64,000 nt of DNA from Parvibaculum sp. GTDB lineage: Bacteria; Pseudomonadota; Alphaproteobacteria; Parvibaculales; Parvibaculaceae. How positions within the stretch are numbered: the first letter of the stretch is position 1; each line of letters opens with the position of its first letter. Both the position numbers and the translations under genes were made by a program. The stretch lies in assembly GCA_017642695.1 (NCBI GenBank), contig JAEPQD010000002.1, positions 434,001-498,000 on the forward strand, written 5' to 3'. Positions 1 through 8,799 of this stretch are shown piece by piece. The notes below the pieces were generated by a model, which searched no databases, was not told the DNA's origin, and saw only the letters and a program-made list of their open reading frames with translations.

Positions 1-135
1 TCGATCCGCCACCGTGCCACATCCCGTATCGTTTCGCGCGCCGCCATTGGCGCGGGCCTTCTTGACGATAATATGGCCGGATTCTGAGGCTTACGGCACG
101 AAATCGCCGATCAAGTTTGCGGGAGGAGAGGAAAT
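1..135. other. Upstream edge, no gene recognised
   Basis: I see no convincing coding sequence before the DUF1285 start. A short GC-rich dyad (CGCGCC-N6-GGCGCG, about 37-54) followed by CCTTCTT could be the terminator of a gene that lies outside the window. A TTGACG hexamer at 62-67 has no good -10 partner at normal spacing. The ribosome binding site of the next gene is the GGGAGGAGAGGAAA stretch at about 120-133. Confidence 0.3.
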
Positions 136-771
136 ATGGCCGCCGTGACCGGAAAGACAGCCGCGAAAGCCGAAAAGTCCGCCTCCGGCAGTGCGCCGGG
201 TGGCCTGAAGGGGCTCGCCGCCGCCGAGGAGGCGGGAAAGAAAGCGAAGGGCCTGCCGCCGGTCCATCTGTGGAATCCCGAGTTCTGCGGCGATCTCGAC
301 ATGCGGATCGCGCGGGACGGCACCTGGTTCTATCTCGGCACGCCGATCGGGCGCGAACGTCTCGTGCGCCTGTTCTCGACCGTGCTGCGTCATGATGAGG
401 ACGGCAAATACTATCTCGTGACGCCGGTCGAGAAGGTCGGCATCACGGTGGAGGATGCGCCCTTCGTCGCCGTCGCGATGAAGGTGGAAGGCGAGGGCCG
501 CGACCAGGTGCTGACCTTCACCACCAATGTCGGCGACGAGACGGTAGCGGGCGAAGAACATCCGATGCGTTTCGAGATCGACAAGGAGACGGGTGAGCCC
601 GCGCCCTACGTTCATGTCCGCGCGCGGCTCGACGCGCTCATCAACCGCGCCGTCTTCTACGATCTGGTCGAGCTTGGTGTGGAAGAGGAACACGAGGGCG
701 AGACGTGGTTCGGCATCTGGTCCGGCGGTGTCTTCTTTCCCTTCCAGCGAGCTGGCGAGGTGGCGTCGTAG
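136..771 (+). CDS. DUF1285 family protein
   Basis: A 211-residue soluble protein that I recognise as DUF1285; the family has no established biochemical role. The first 40 residues are rich in Ala, Lys and Gly and are probably disordered. The conserved core starts at about residue 41 with [16 protein letters not shown] and continues with [11 protein letters not shown] (61-71) and YYLVTPVEK. The start is supported by a purine-rich GGAGAGGAAA just upstream. It heads a tight plus-strand run with the Nudix hydrolase (11 bases downstream) and cca, a gene order seen widely in alphaproteobacteria, so a housekeeping role linked to nucleotide or RNA metabolism is possible but is only inference from context. 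Confidence 0.85.
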   Translation: MAAVTGKTAAKAEKSASGSAPGGLKGLAAAEEAGKKAKGLPPVHLWNPEFCGDLDMRIARDGTWFYLGTPIGRERLVRLFSTVLRHDEDGKYYLVTPVEKVGITVEDAPFVAVAMKVEGEGRDQVLTFTTNVGDETVAGEEHPMRFEIDKETGEPAPYVHVRARLDALINRAVFYDLVELGVEEEHEGETWFGIWSGGVFFPFQRAGEVAS

Positions 772-782
772 CCGTCCCCCAC

Positions 783-1433
783 ATGAAGCCATACCGCGAT
801 CTCATCCTTTCCCGGACCGAACGTAAGCCGCCTGCGCTTGAGGCGTTGCTTGCAAGCGAGGGGTTGCCGGGGCTCCGGGGCGATCACGATCTCAATCCGC
901 CGGAGGGCAATGTCTGGGTGGAGCCGGAGGACCGGGGGTCGCTGCGCCCCGCCGCCGTGCTTGTTGGCGTGATCGAGCATGCTCACGGGCCGCATGTGCT
1001 GCTGACGCGGCGCGCGGACCATCTCGGTTCCCATTCGGGGCAGGTCGCCTTTCCGGGCGGCAAGATCGAGCCCGGCGAGAGCCCTGCCGAGGCCGCGATC
1101 CGCGAGGCGGAGGAGGAAGTGGGCCTCGATCCCGCCCATGTCGAGGTGGCGGGCTATCTCGATGCCTACGAGACGGGGACGGGCTTCCGCATCCTGCCCG
1201 TGGTCGGTTTCGTGCGGCCGGGCTTCACGCTCACCATCTCGCCCGACGAGGTGGCGGAGGCGTTCGAGGTGCCGTTCGATTTCCTGATGGACCCGGGCAA
1301 TCACGAGCGCCATCACGCGATGTGGCGCGGCAAGCGTCGCGAATATTATGCCATGCCCTATAATGGTCATTACATCTGGGGTGCGACGGCAGGCATGCTG
1401 AAAAACATGTATGACCGGCTGTATGGCGCCTGA
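783..1433 (+). CDS. Nudix hydrolase, CoA pyrophosphatase type
   Basis: A 216-residue Nudix hydrolase of the CoA pyrophosphatase (NudL-like) subfamily, expected to cleave CoA or acyl-CoA to phosphopantetheine and 3',5'-ADP. The subfamily signature LLTRRADHLGSHSGQVAFPGG (about 73-93) runs directly into the Nudix box: GG at 92-93, E at 99, REAEEEVG at 107-114. These glutamates bind the catalytic divalent metal. I chose the ATG at 783 instead of 705 because the upstream extension lies inside the preceding DUF1285 gene and the homologous region starts here. It lies 11 bases after that gene and 91 bases before cca, probably in one transcript. The exact substrate cannot be settled from sequence. Confidence 0.9.
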   Translation: MKPYRDLILSRTERKPPALEALLASEGLPGLRGDHDLNPPEGNVWVEPEDRGSLRPAAVLVGVIEHAHGPHVLLTRRADHLGSHSGQVAFPGGKIEPGESPAEAAIREAEEEVGLDPAHVEVAGYLDAYETGTGFRILPVVGFVRPGFTLTISPDEVAEAFEVPFDFLMDPGNHERHHAMWRGKRREYYAMPYNGHYIWGATAGMLKNMYDRLYGA

Positions 1434-1524
1434 GCACGGCGACTGAATGCCTCATGGGTGCGCGGCGCCCGGCATCTGTATAGTCTTGCGAACAACTATC
1501 AAGAAGTGAGTGAGGAAGCCTCCA

Positions 1525-2775
1525 ATGAGCGCCGAGAAGGAACTGGCCCGCGCCCCGTGGCTCAACGAAGCCGACACGAAGGCCGTCATGGACGCGCTCC
1601 AGGCGGAGGGCGGGGCGGCGCGCTTCGTCGGCGGGTCGGTGCGCAATGCGCTGATGGGCGAGCCGGTGAGCGATGTCGACATCGCGACCACGGCGACGCC
1701 GGAAAAGGCGAAGGCGCTGCTGGAAGCCAAGGGCGTCAAGGTCGTGCCGACGGGCATCGACCACGGCACGATCACCGCCGTCACCTCCACGCGCCATTTC
1801 GAGATCACGACGCTCCGCGTCGATGTCGCGACGGATGGGCGCCGCGCCGATGTCGCCTTCACGGACGACTGGGTGGAGGATGCGAAGCGGCGCGACTTCA
1901 CGATGAACGCGCTCTACTGCGATGCCGATGGCACGGTGCACGATCCGCTGGGCGGGCTCGACGACCTCAAGGCGCGCCGGGTGCGCTTCATCGGCGATCC
2001 GCATGAGCGCATCCGCGAGGATTACTTGCGCATTCTCCGCTTCTTCCGCTTCCATGCCTGGTACGGCAAGGGCGAGCCGGACGATGCGGGTCTTCGCGCC
2101 TGCGCGGAAGAGAAGGAGGGCTTGCGCCAGCTTTCGGGCGAGCGCGTGCGCGACGAACTCTTCAAGATCGCGAGCGCCGACAATGCGGGCGAGGCCTACC
2201 GGCAGATGGCGGCGGCGGGCATCCTCGCCATCGTGCTGCCGGAGGCGAGCCGCCTCGACCGGTTCGAGAAATATGTGGAGATCGAGGCGACGCAGCTTTT
2301 CGCGCCCGCCGATCCGGTGCTGCGCCTCGGCGCGATGCTCGACCTCGATGCGGCGGGCGTCGCCGCGCTGGCGCAGCGGTTGAAACTCTCCAACAAGGAT
2401 CGCGACCGGCTCGCCGCGATGCTCACCGACCAGACGAAAATCGTCTGTTACCTCTCGATGCGCGAGGTCCGGCGCGCGCTCTATCTCATGGGGCTCCGCC
2501 TTTTCAAGGACCGCGTCTCGCTCGGCTGGGCGGATGACCGGCGCGGCCACAACGCCTTCCAGTGGCGCGCCATGCTTGCCATGGCGGACAGCTGGGAAAA
2601 GCCCGAACTGCCGCTCACCGGTGAGATGATCAAGGCCGCCGGCGTGCCGGAGGGGCCGGAGATCGGCCGTGTACGGAAGGAAGTCGAAGAGTGGTGGGTC
2701 GACAGCGACTTCATCGACGACGAATTCTCGATCATCGAACGCCTGAAGGCCGTGGTGCAGGCGACGGTCTATTGA
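1525..2775 (+). CDS. cca: CCA tRNA nucleotidyltransferase (class II)
   Basis: Adds or repairs the 3' CCA end of tRNAs using CTP and ATP. At 416 residues it has the normal alphaproteobacterial length. The nucleotidyltransferase head shows GGSVRNALMG (36-45) followed by the metal-binding SDVDIATTATPE, with Asp50 and Asp52 as the DxD pair, then RRDFTMNAL and the IREDYLRILRFFRFHA motif of the poly(A) polymerase/CCA family. The start at 1525 is preceded by GAGGAA about seven bases upstream; a GTG at 1510 in frame is less likely. It could in principle be a poly(A) polymerase, which shares the fold, but no separate CCA enzyme is in view and the family context favours CCA addition. Confidence 0.92.
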   Translation: MSAEKELARAPWLNEADTKAVMDALQAEGGAARFVGGSVRNALMGEPVSDVDIATTATPEKAKALLEAKGVKVVPTGIDHGTITAVTSTRHFEITTLRVDVATDGRRADVAFTDDWVEDAKRRDFTMNALYCDADGTVHDPLGGLDDLKARRVRFIGDPHERIREDYLRILRFFRFHAWYGKGEPDDAGLRACAEEKEGLRQLSGERVRDELFKIASADNAGEAYRQMAAAGILAIVLPEASRLDRFEKYVEIEATQLFAPADPVLRLGAMLDLDAAGVAALAQRLKLSNKDRDRLAAMLTDQTKIVCYLSMREVRRALYLMGLRLFKDRVSLGWADDRRGHNAFQWRAMLAMADSWEKPELPLTGEMIKAAGVPEGPEIGRVRKEVEEWWVDSDFIDDEFSIIERLKAVVQATVY

Positions 2776-2797
2776 GCGCCAAAGGGGAGGGGAGACC

Positions 2798-3352
2798 ATG
2801 ATCCGTTCTGCGTTTCTGTCCTTGGCACTGTTGCTGCCGCTTGCCGGATGCGGCGATGCCGGGCCCGAGGCCGATGCCTCGCGCGCCGCGGCGGTGTTCT
2901 ACGACATCGTGCTCAGCGAGCGCAGCGGCGGCGTGCCGGGCGAAGATCTGCGGGCGCGGCTCCGTCCCGTCATCTCGCCCGATCTCGACAGTCTGATCGC
3001 CCAGGCCGCGGAGGCCGAACGACGTCACGCGGAGCGCACGAACAATTCCGAGCCGCCCTATCTCCAGGGCGACATCTTCTCCTCGCTCTTCGAGGGGCCG
3101 ACGGCCTATGAAATCGGCCCCTGCGAGCGGAAGGAAGAAGACGGCGCAACGTTCACGCGCTGCGAGGTGATGCTGGTGCATGAGGGCGACGACCCCGTGC
3201 AGTGGAAGGACCGCGTGATCCTTTCCGCCAATGGCGGGCCGGATGAGCGGCGCTGGCTCGTCGACGACATCCAGTATGGCGGCGACTGGGACTTCGCGAT
3301 GAAGGGCTCGCTCAAGGAATCGCTCCGCGCGGTCATCGCCGAGGAAGAATAG
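2798..3352 (+). CDS. Putative lipoprotein, function unknown
   Basis: A 184-residue protein with a classic lipoprotein signal: a short charged start, a leucine-rich segment and a lipobox LAGC with Cys18 as the lipid-modified residue, followed by Gly-Asp, compatible with inner-membrane retention by the +2 Asp rule if that applies here. The mature part (about 166 residues) is acidic, with one conserved-looking stretch YEIGPCERKE and a second cysteine pair around residues 108 and 124. The overall shape (lipobox, then an alpha/beta domain of 120-150 residues ending in WLVDDIQYGG) is like DUF3828-type proteins, but I am not sure of that assignment. It follows cca by 22 bases and is probably co-transcribed. 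Confidence 0.7.
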   Translation: MIRSAFLSLALLLPLAGCGDAGPEADASRAAAVFYDIVLSERSGGVPGEDLRARLRPVISPDLDSLIAQAAEAERRHAERTNNSEPPYLQGDIFSSLFEGPTAYEIGPCERKEEDGATFTRCEVMLVHEGDDPVQWKDRVILSANGGPDERRWLVDDIQYGGDWDFAMKGSLKESLRAVIAEEE

Positions 3353-3359
3353 GGCTGCG

Positions 3360-3382
3360 ACAAATTTCCCTGCGACATTTGT
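3360..3382. promoter_or_regulatory. Dyad/direct repeat upstream of hemN
   Basis: ACAAAT (3360-3365) and ATTTGT (3377-3382) form an inverted repeat with an 11-base spacer. The same stretch also holds a direct repeat of TGCGACA (about 3356-3362 and 3371-3377). It lies about 40 bases before the hemN start. No FNR/FixK box (TTGAT-N4-ATCAA) is present. A role as operator or as part of the promoter is inference. Confidence 0.3.
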
Positions 3383-3422
3383 GGGAATAGGCGGGGCCTC
3401 GCGCCGGGCCTAGCCTTTTCCC

Positions 3423-4772
3423 ATGCGCGAGGAACTGATCGAGCGGTACGACCTGCGCGTGCCGCGCTACACATCCTACCCGACGGCGCCGCATTTCTCC
3501 CCTGCGGTGGACGGCGCGGCCTATGCCCGCTGGCTCCGCGCGCTCGACCCGGCGGCGCCCCTCTCGCTCTATCTCCATGTCGCCTATTGCGCCGAGATGT
3601 GCTGGTTCTGCGGCTGCCACACCAAGGCGACGCGGAAATATGCGCCGGTCGCCGACTATCTCGACGCGATGCTGGCGGAGGCGAAGCTCGTCGCCCGCGC
3701 TCTGCCTGCGCGGATGCGCGTCGATCACATCCATTTCGGCGGCGGCAGCCCGACGCTGCTGACGCCCGCCGATTTCGGCCAGACGCTCGCGACGCTCCGC
3801 GAATACTACAATGTCACGCTCGACGCCGAGATCGCCGTCGAGCTCGACCCGCGCACGGCGGACGAACCTTATGTTGCCGCGATGGCGAAGGCGGGCGTCA
3901 CCCGCGCCTCCATCGGCGTGCAGGATTTCGATGCGAAGGTGCAGAAGGCGATCAACCGCATTCAGCCGCATGAGGTGACGGCCCGCGTCATCCACTGGCT
4001 CCGCGCGCATGGCGTTTCCGCCATCAACATGGATCTCTGCTACGGGCTCCCTTACCAGACCGTCGAAAGCCTTCTCGACACGGTGGACAAGGCGGCCGCG
4101 CTCCGCCCGGCGCGCATCGCGCTTTTCGGCTATGCGCATGTGCCCTGGATGAAGCCGCATCAGAAGCTCATCCCGGAAGCATCGCTTCCCGGTCTCGCCG
4201 AGCGCTGGGCGCAATACGAGACGGCGGCGGAGCGCCTCATCCAGCATGGCTACGAGGCGGTCGGCCTCGACCATTTCGCGCTGCCGGACGACGCCATGGC
4301 GAAAGCCCATCGCGCCCGCGCGCTTCACCGCAACTTCCAAGGCTACACGACCGACAAGGCGCCGGTGCTGATCGGCCTCGGCGCTTCCGCCATCGGCGCG
4401 CTGCCGCAGGGCTATGTCGCGAACGAGCTTGCCATCGACCGCTACAAGGCGGCGGTGCGCGAGGGCCGGCTGCCGGTGACGCGCGGCATCGCCGTCGGCG
4501 GCGCGGACAGGCTCCGGCGCGACGTGATCGAGCGGCTGATGTGCGACATGGGCGTCGATCTCGACGAGATCGCGCTGATGCACGACGTCGACGCCGGGAC
4601 CTTCGACGATGAACTGACGCGGCTCGCCTCGCTCGAGGCGGACGGCATCGTGACGCGCGAGGGCCGCCGCCTCACCGTGACGGAGGAAGGCCGCCCGCTG
4701 GTGCGCGCCGTCTGCGCCGTCTTCGACGAATATTTGGGGCAGGGCGCGGCGCGGCATTCCAAGGCGGTCTGA
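3423..4772 (+). CDS. hemN: Oxygen-independent coproporphyrinogen III oxidase
   Basis: Radical SAM enzyme that converts coproporphyrinogen III to protoporphyrinogen IX without oxygen. At 449 residues it is full length. The N-terminal RYDLRVPRYTSYPTAPHF is characteristic of true HemN as opposed to the HemW-like paralogues. The cluster motif is Cys56-x3-Cys60-x2-Cys63 followed by Gly-Cys65, exactly the CxxxCxxCxC of HemN. HFGGGSPTLL and the later GLGASAIG stretch are also typical. No strong Shine-Dalgarno is visible before the ATG. The gene is convergent with ybaK-hemF, with only six bases between stops, so the aerobic and anaerobic versions of the same haem step sit back to back. Confidence 0.95.
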   Translation: MREELIERYDLRVPRYTSYPTAPHFSPAVDGAAYARWLRALDPAAPLSLYLHVAYCAEMCWFCGCHTKATRKYAPVADYLDAMLAEAKLVARALPARMRVDHIHFGGGSPTLLTPADFGQTLATLREYYNVTLDAEIAVELDPRTADEPYVAAMAKAGVTRASIGVQDFDAKVQKAINRIQPHEVTARVIHWLRAHGVSAINMDLCYGLPYQTVESLLDTVDKAAALRPARIALFGYAHVPWMKPHQKLIPEASLPGLAERWAQYETAAERLIQHGYEAVGLDHFALPDDAMAKAHRARALHRNFQGYTTDKAPVLIGLGASAIGALPQGYVANELAIDRYKAAVREGRLPVTRGIAVGGADRLRRDVIERLMCDMGVDLDEIALMHDVDAGTFDDELTRLASLEADGIVTREGRRLTVTEEGRPLVRAVCAVFDEYLGQGAARHSKAV

Positions 4773-4778
4773 CGCCGT

Positions 4779-5267
4779 TCACGCCACCTCGTGCGAGATC
4801 GCGGCGAACGCTGCTTCCGCCGCGCGCGCCAGTTCCTCCGGCGCGATTTCGAGTTCGAGCCCATAGGCCCCGCCCGACACGAAGACCGTTCCGAAATCCT
4901 TCGCGCTCTCGTCGATGAGGGCGGGAAGCTTCTTCTTCTGCCCGAGCGGGCTGCAGGCGCCCATCTCGTAGCCGGTGGTCTTCACCGCCTTCTCCTTCGG
5001 CGCGAGGTCGACGCGCTTGCTGCCCAGGATGCGCGCCAGCGCCTTACGGTCGAGGTCACGGCTTGCGGGCACGATCGCGCAGGCGAGCTTTCCCTCCGCC
5101 GTTTCCACGATCAGCGTCTTGAAGAGCCGCGCCGGGTCGATGCCGCTCGCTTGCGCCATCTCGAGCGCCGAGGTCTTGCGGTCCTTCGGCACGTCGATTT
5201 CCCGGAACGTGCCTGTCACCCTGTTCAGCCGCACGAAACGTTCGGCCGCGGTTTCGCCCTTCGCCAT
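4779..5267 (-). CDS. ybaK: Cys-tRNA(Pro)/Cys-tRNA(Cys) deacylase YbaK
   Basis: A 162-residue single-domain aminoacyl-tRNA editing protein of the YbaK/EbsC family, which hydrolyses mischarged Cys-tRNA(Pro) in trans. Seen in sequence: the KTLIVE strand, the lysine-containing DLAPKEKAVKTTGYEMGACSPLG region that forms the substrate pocket, and the FVSGGAYGLELEIAPEEL C-terminus. The start codon is one base beyond the hemF stop, so the two are surely one transcriptional unit and probably translationally coupled. There is no obvious mechanistic link to haem synthesis. Confidence 0.93.
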   Translation of the reverse strand: MAKGETAAERFVRLNRVTGTFREIDVPKDRKTSALEMAQASGIDPARLFKTLIVETAEGKLACAIVPASRDLDRKALARILGSKRVDLAPKEKAVKTTGYEMGACSPLGQKKKLPALIDESAKDFGTVFVSGGAYGLELEIAPEELARAAEAAFAAISHEVA

Positions 5268-5268
5268 G

Positions 5269-6153
5269 TCACGGCCACTTCACCGTGGGCGGCATGGAGG
5301 ACAGGATCGAGTTCACGTTGCCGCCGGTCTTGAGGCCGAACACCGTGCCGCGGTCGTAGAGCAGGTTGAATTCGACATAGCGGCCGCGCCGCACGAGCTG
5401 TTCCTCGCGCTCTTCTTCCGTCCAGGCCTCGTTCATGTGGCGGCGGACGAGTTCGGGATAGATGCTCAAGAAGGCGCGGCCGACATCCTGCGTGAAGGCG
5501 AAGTCCTTCTCCCAGTCGCCGCTGTTCAGGTGATCGTAGAAGATGCCGCCCGTGCCGCGCGGTTCGCCCCTGTGGGGCAGGAAGAAATACTCGTCGCACC
5601 ACTTCTTGAACTTCGGATAGTAGGCCGCGTCATGCGCGTCGCAGGCGGCCTTGTAGGCGGCATGGAAATCGACCGTGTCGGGATGATCCTCGCGCCGCTG
5701 CGCGTCGAGCACCGGCGTCAGATCCCCGCCGCCGCCGAACCAGCTCTTCGTCGTGTAGACATGCCGGGTGTTCATGTGCACCGCAGGCACGAGCGGGTTC
5801 TGCATATGGGCGATCAAGGAGATGCCGCTCGCCCAGAAGCGCGGGTCTTCCTCCGCGCCCTGCATCTGCTTGCGGAACTCCTCCGAGAATTCGCCATGCA
5901 CGGTCGAGATGTGAACGCCCACCTTCTCGAAGACGCGGCCGTGCATGACCGACATCTCGCCGCCGCCTTCATCGCGTGCGCCGTCCCCGCGCTTCCAGGG
6001 CGTGCGCTCGAAGCGCCCGGCCGGGCGCTCCTTGAGCGTGCCGGTCAGTTCGTCTTCCAGCTTCTCGAACTCGGCGCAGATCAGGTCGCGCAATTCACGG
6101 AACCAGCTTTGCGCGCGTTCCTTCCGCTCGGCGGTGGTCTTGTCGTCGGACAT
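5269..6153 (-). CDS. hemF: Oxygen-dependent coproporphyrinogen III oxidase
   Basis: Aerobic enzyme that oxidatively decarboxylates coproporphyrinogen III to protoporphyrinogen IX using O2. At 294 residues it is slightly shorter than the E. coli protein and complete. Diagnostic segments are [20 protein letters not shown] near residues 48-67, [20 protein letters not shown], and [13 protein letters not shown], followed by the dimer-interface [20 protein letters not shown]. The first gene of a two-gene minus-strand unit with ybaK. Having HemF and HemN adjacent implies haem synthesis over a wide oxygen range. Confidence 0.96.
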   Translation of the reverse strand: MSDDKTTAERKERAQSWFRELRDLICAEFEKLEDELTGTLKERPAGRFERTPWKRGDGARDEGGGEMSVMHGRVFEKVGVHISTVHGEFSEEFRKQMQGAEEDPRFWASGISLIAHMQNPLVPAVHMNTRHVYTTKSWFGGGGDLTPVLDAQRREDHPDTVDFHAAYKAACDAHDAAYYPKFKKWCDEYFFLPHRGEPRGTGGIFYDHLNSGDWEKDFAFTQDVGRAFLSIYPELVRRHMNEAWTEEEREEQLVRRGRYVEFNLLYDRGTVFGLKTGGNVNSILSSMPPTVKWP

Positions 6154-6186
6154 GCGTCTCTTCTTCTCGATGTCGTGTGGTCGCCC

Positions 6187-6648
6187 CTACTTACCCGCCG
6201 GGAAGCCATTTGTCTGCCGGAGCGCCTCGGAGAGCACCATCGCCCCCGCGACCGCCATGTTGAGCGAGCGGGCCGGGGGCTTCATGGGCACCGTCACCCG
6301 CGCATCCGCAGCCTCATGCACGGCGTCCGGCACGCCCGCGCTCTCCCGGCCCAGCAGCAGGATGTCCGAGGGCTCGAAGGCGAAGCCGGTGAAGCTCTGC
6401 GGCGCCTTCGTCGTCAGCAGCACGATCCGCCCGCCGCCCGGACGGCTTGTTGAGAACGACTCCCAACAACTGTGCCTCGTCACCTGCGCCATCGCGCCAT
6501 AGTCCATGGCGGCGCGCTTCAGGTCGCGGTCGTCCCAGGGGAAGCCGCAGGGTTCGATCACGTCGAGCGCCACATCGAGACAGGCGCAGAGCCGCATCAG
6601 CGTGCCGGCGTTGGGTGGAATATCGGGTTCATAAAGCGCAAGACGCAT
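6187..6648 (-). CDS. trmL: tRNA (cytidine/uridine-34-2'-O-)-methyltransferase TrmL
   Basis: A 153-residue SPOUT-class methyltransferase that 2'-O-methylates the wobble base of tRNA(Leu) isoacceptors. The protein starts MRLALYEPDIPPNAG, has the short length of TrmL rather than the longer TrmH, and carries the knot-forming motifs ILLLGRESAGVPD and VTVPMKPPARSLNMAVAGAMVL, which bind S-adenosylmethionine. It reads away from petABC and lies 33 bases upstream of hemF in the same direction, so it may share a transcript with hemF-ybaK. Confidence 0.94.
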   Translation of the reverse strand: MRLALYEPDIPPNAGTLMRLCACLDVALDVIEPCGFPWDDRDLKRAAMDYGAMAQVTRHSCWESFSTSRPGGGRIVLLTTKAPQSFTGFAFEPSDILLLGRESAGVPDAVHEAADARVTVPMKPPARSLNMAVAGAMVLSEALRQTNGFPAGK

Positions 6649-6956
6649 GAGCGGGCTTTCAATCCTGAGCGCGCGGGACCGGCAATGCGGTTCGGATCAT
6701 GCCGGGCGCGCGAGGTGCGGCGATGCGTCATCCTGCCACAGGGGTGGCGGGGCTGGACAACGTGCCGATTGGATGCCACAAAACCACGCAACGCATGGGG
6801 CGAAAGCAGGGGATTCGTCGGTCTTTCGCACCATGCAACGGGTATGTCCGACGCCGTGCCTTGCTCTCCGAAAAGGGGGAGACCCCGTTCTGGGGACGCC
6901 GTTTTCTCGAAGCGGTGCATGCGGCGTTCGACCAATTCAACGAGGAGACCTGAACC
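6649..6956. other. petABC leader / divergent promoter region
   Basis: A 308-base gap between trmL (minus) and petA (plus) that must hold both promoters. It has the base composition of its surroundings. A weakly supported 84-codon frame (6699-6953, plus) ends three bases before the petA GTG; its last 20 codons have good local codon usage, but I recognise no family. The petA ribosome binding site (GAGGAG, about 6942-6947) lies inside the end of that frame. I see no riboswitch or clear operator. Confidence 0.35.
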
Positions 6957-7496
6957 GTGGCAGAAACCCACGCGGACGAGCCGACCCGGCGCGATTTCCT
7001 ATATGTGGCAACAGGTTCGCTCGCTGCGGTCGGCGCGGCGGCGGCCATCTGGCCTCTCATCGACCAGATGAATCCCGACGCATCGGTGCTTGCGCTCGCG
7101 TCCGCAGAGTTCGACATCGGCGCCATTCCGGTCGGTCAGGAAATCACGGTGAAGTGGCGCGGCAAGCCGATCTTCATCCGCCACCGTTCCGAGGAAGAGA
7201 TCGCGGAGGCTGAAAGCGTCGACGTATCGTCGCTGCCCGATCCGCAGCCGGACGATGCGCGCGTGATCGCGGGCCCCGGCGGCGAACTCGAGAAGCAGTG
7301 GCTCGTCGTTGTCGGCATCTGCACCCATCTCGGTTGCGTGCCGCTTTCCTATCGCGGCGAGTATGACGGCTACTTCTGCCCGTGCCACGGTTCGGTCTAC
7401 GACACGTCGGGCCGCATTCGCAAAGGTCCGGCGCCCCTCAATCTCGAGGTGCCGCCTTACGAGTTCCTGTCCGACACACGAATCAAGATCGGCTGA
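6957..7496 (+). CDS. petA: Ubiquinol-cytochrome c reductase Rieske iron-sulfur subunit
   Basis: The [2Fe-2S] subunit of the cytochrome bc1 complex, which takes one electron from ubiquinol at the Qo site and passes it to cytochrome c1. It is 179 residues long and starts with GTG behind GAGGAG. The N-terminus carries a Tat-type signal-anchor ([11 protein letters not shown], Arg11-Arg12) with one membrane helix. Cluster ligands are Cys122 and His124 (CTHLGC) and Cys141 and His144 (CPCHGS); Cys127 and Cys143 form the structural disulfide. It is the first gene of petABC. Confidence 0.97.
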   Translation: MAETHADEPTRRDFLYVATGSLAAVGAAAAIWPLIDQMNPDASVLALASAEFDIGAIPVGQEITVKWRGKPIFIRHRSEEEIAEAESVDVSSLPDPQPDDARVIAGPGGELEKQWLVVVGICTHLGCVPLSYRGEYDGYFCPCHGSVYDTSGRIRKGPAPLNLEVPPYEFLSDTRIKIG

Positions 7497-7508
7497 GGGG
7501 GCTGACAG

Positions 7509-8786
7509 ATGAGCGGTGAAAGCACCTACACACCCGGAAACGGATTTACGCGCTGGCTCGACGACCGCCTGCCGGTCATGCGCCTCGTCAATGACAGCTT
7601 CGTCGATTATCCGACGCCGAGGAACCTGAACTACTGGTGGACCTTCGGCGGCATTCTCACCTTCTGCCTCGCGGTCCAGATCGTCACCGGCATCGTGCTC
7701 GCGATGCACTACATCCCGACGACGGAACTCGCCTTTGCCAGCGTCGAGCACATCATGCGCGACGTGAACTACGGCTGGCTCCTGCGCTACGTTCATGCCA
7801 ACGGCGCATCGATGTTCTTCATCGCCGTCTATATCCACATGTTCCGCGGTCTCTATTACGGCTCCTACAAGGCGCCGCGCGAAGTGCTGTGGATTCTCGG
7901 CGTGCTCATCTACCTCCTGATGATGGCGACGGCCTTCTTCGGCTACGTGCTTCCCTGGGGCCAGATGAGCTTCTGGGGCGCCACCGTCATCACCAACCTG
8001 TTCGGCGCGATCCCGCTGGTCGGCGAGTCGCTCCGCACCTGGCTCTGGGGCGGCTTCGCGGTCGGCGATCCGACGCTCAACCGCTTCTTCTCGCTGCATT
8101 ATCTCTTCCCCTTCCTCATCGCCGGCGTCGTGATCCTTCACGTCTGGGCGCTGCATGTGTCGGGGCAGGGCAATCCGGCGGGCATCGAGGTCAAGGACCC
8201 GAAGAAGGACACGGTTCCCTTCACGCCCTACGCGACCATCAAGGACGCGTTCGGCCTCGTGATCTTCGCGGTGCTCTTCGCCTATTTCGTCTTCTACAAC
8301 CCGAACGGTCTCGGCGAGCCCGACAACTACATCGAGGCGAACCCGCTCTCGACGCCGGCGCATATCGTGCCCGAATGGTATCTGCTGCCGTTCTACGCGA
8401 TCCTGCGCGCGGTGCCGGACAAGCTCGGCGGCGTGGTGCTCATGTTCGGCGCCATCGCGATCCTGTTCGTGCTGCCCTGGCTCGACACCTCCAAGGTGCG
8501 CTCGGCCCGGTTCCGTCCGCTCTACAAGCAGTTCTTCTGGATTTTCGCCGCGGCCTGCATCGGCCTCGGTTATTGCGGCGGCCAGTCGCCGGACAAGATC
8601 CTGATCGCGGTAGGCGATGGCGGCTTCGACGTGACCGACCTGTCGCGCATCCTGACCGTCTATTACTTCGCGCATTTCCTGATCCTCTTCCCCGTGCTGG
8701 GGCTGATCGAGAAACCGAAGCCTCTGCCGGAAAGCATCGCCGCGTCGGTGCTGCCCGCGAAGGCTCAGGAAAAGCCGGCGAGCTGA
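7509..8786 (+). CDS. petB: Cytochrome b subunit of the bc1 complex
   Basis: Integral membrane cytochrome b, 425 residues, eight predicted membrane helices, carrying haems bL and bH and both quinone sites. The His ligand pairs are visible in [17 protein letters not shown] and in [18 protein letters not shown]; the Qo-site PEWY motif is present as [15 protein letters not shown]. The protein ends with a short polar tail. It starts 13 bases after petA behind GGGGCTGACAG, and is followed by petC after 13 bases, so the operon is compact. Confidence 0.97.
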   Translation: MSGESTYTPGNGFTRWLDDRLPVMRLVNDSFVDYPTPRNLNYWWTFGGILTFCLAVQIVTGIVLAMHYIPTTELAFASVEHIMRDVNYGWLLRYVHANGASMFFIAVYIHMFRGLYYGSYKAPREVLWILGVLIYLLMMATAFFGYVLPWGQMSFWGATVITNLFGAIPLVGESLRTWLWGGFAVGDPTLNRFFSLHYLFPFLIAGVVILHVWALHVSGQGNPAGIEVKDPKKDTVPFTPYATIKDAFGLVIFAVLFAYFVFYNPNGLGEPDNYIEANPLSTPAHIVPEWYLLPFYAILRAVPDKLGGVVLMFGAIAILFVLPWLDTSKVRSARFRPLYKQFFWIFAAACIGLGYCGGQSPDKILIAVGDGGFDVTDLSRILTVYYFAHFLILFPVLGLIEKPKPLPESIAASVLPAKAQEKPAS

Positions 8787-8799
8787 GGGGGACGGACAA

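Noticed and set aside
3360..3422. FNR/FixK box for hemN
   Set aside because: No TTGAT-N4-ATCAA or close variant is present; the repeats seen do not fit that consensus.
3333..4757. A 474-codon minus-strand frame over hemN
   Set aside because: Antisense shadow of hemN, whose radical SAM motif is on the plus strand.
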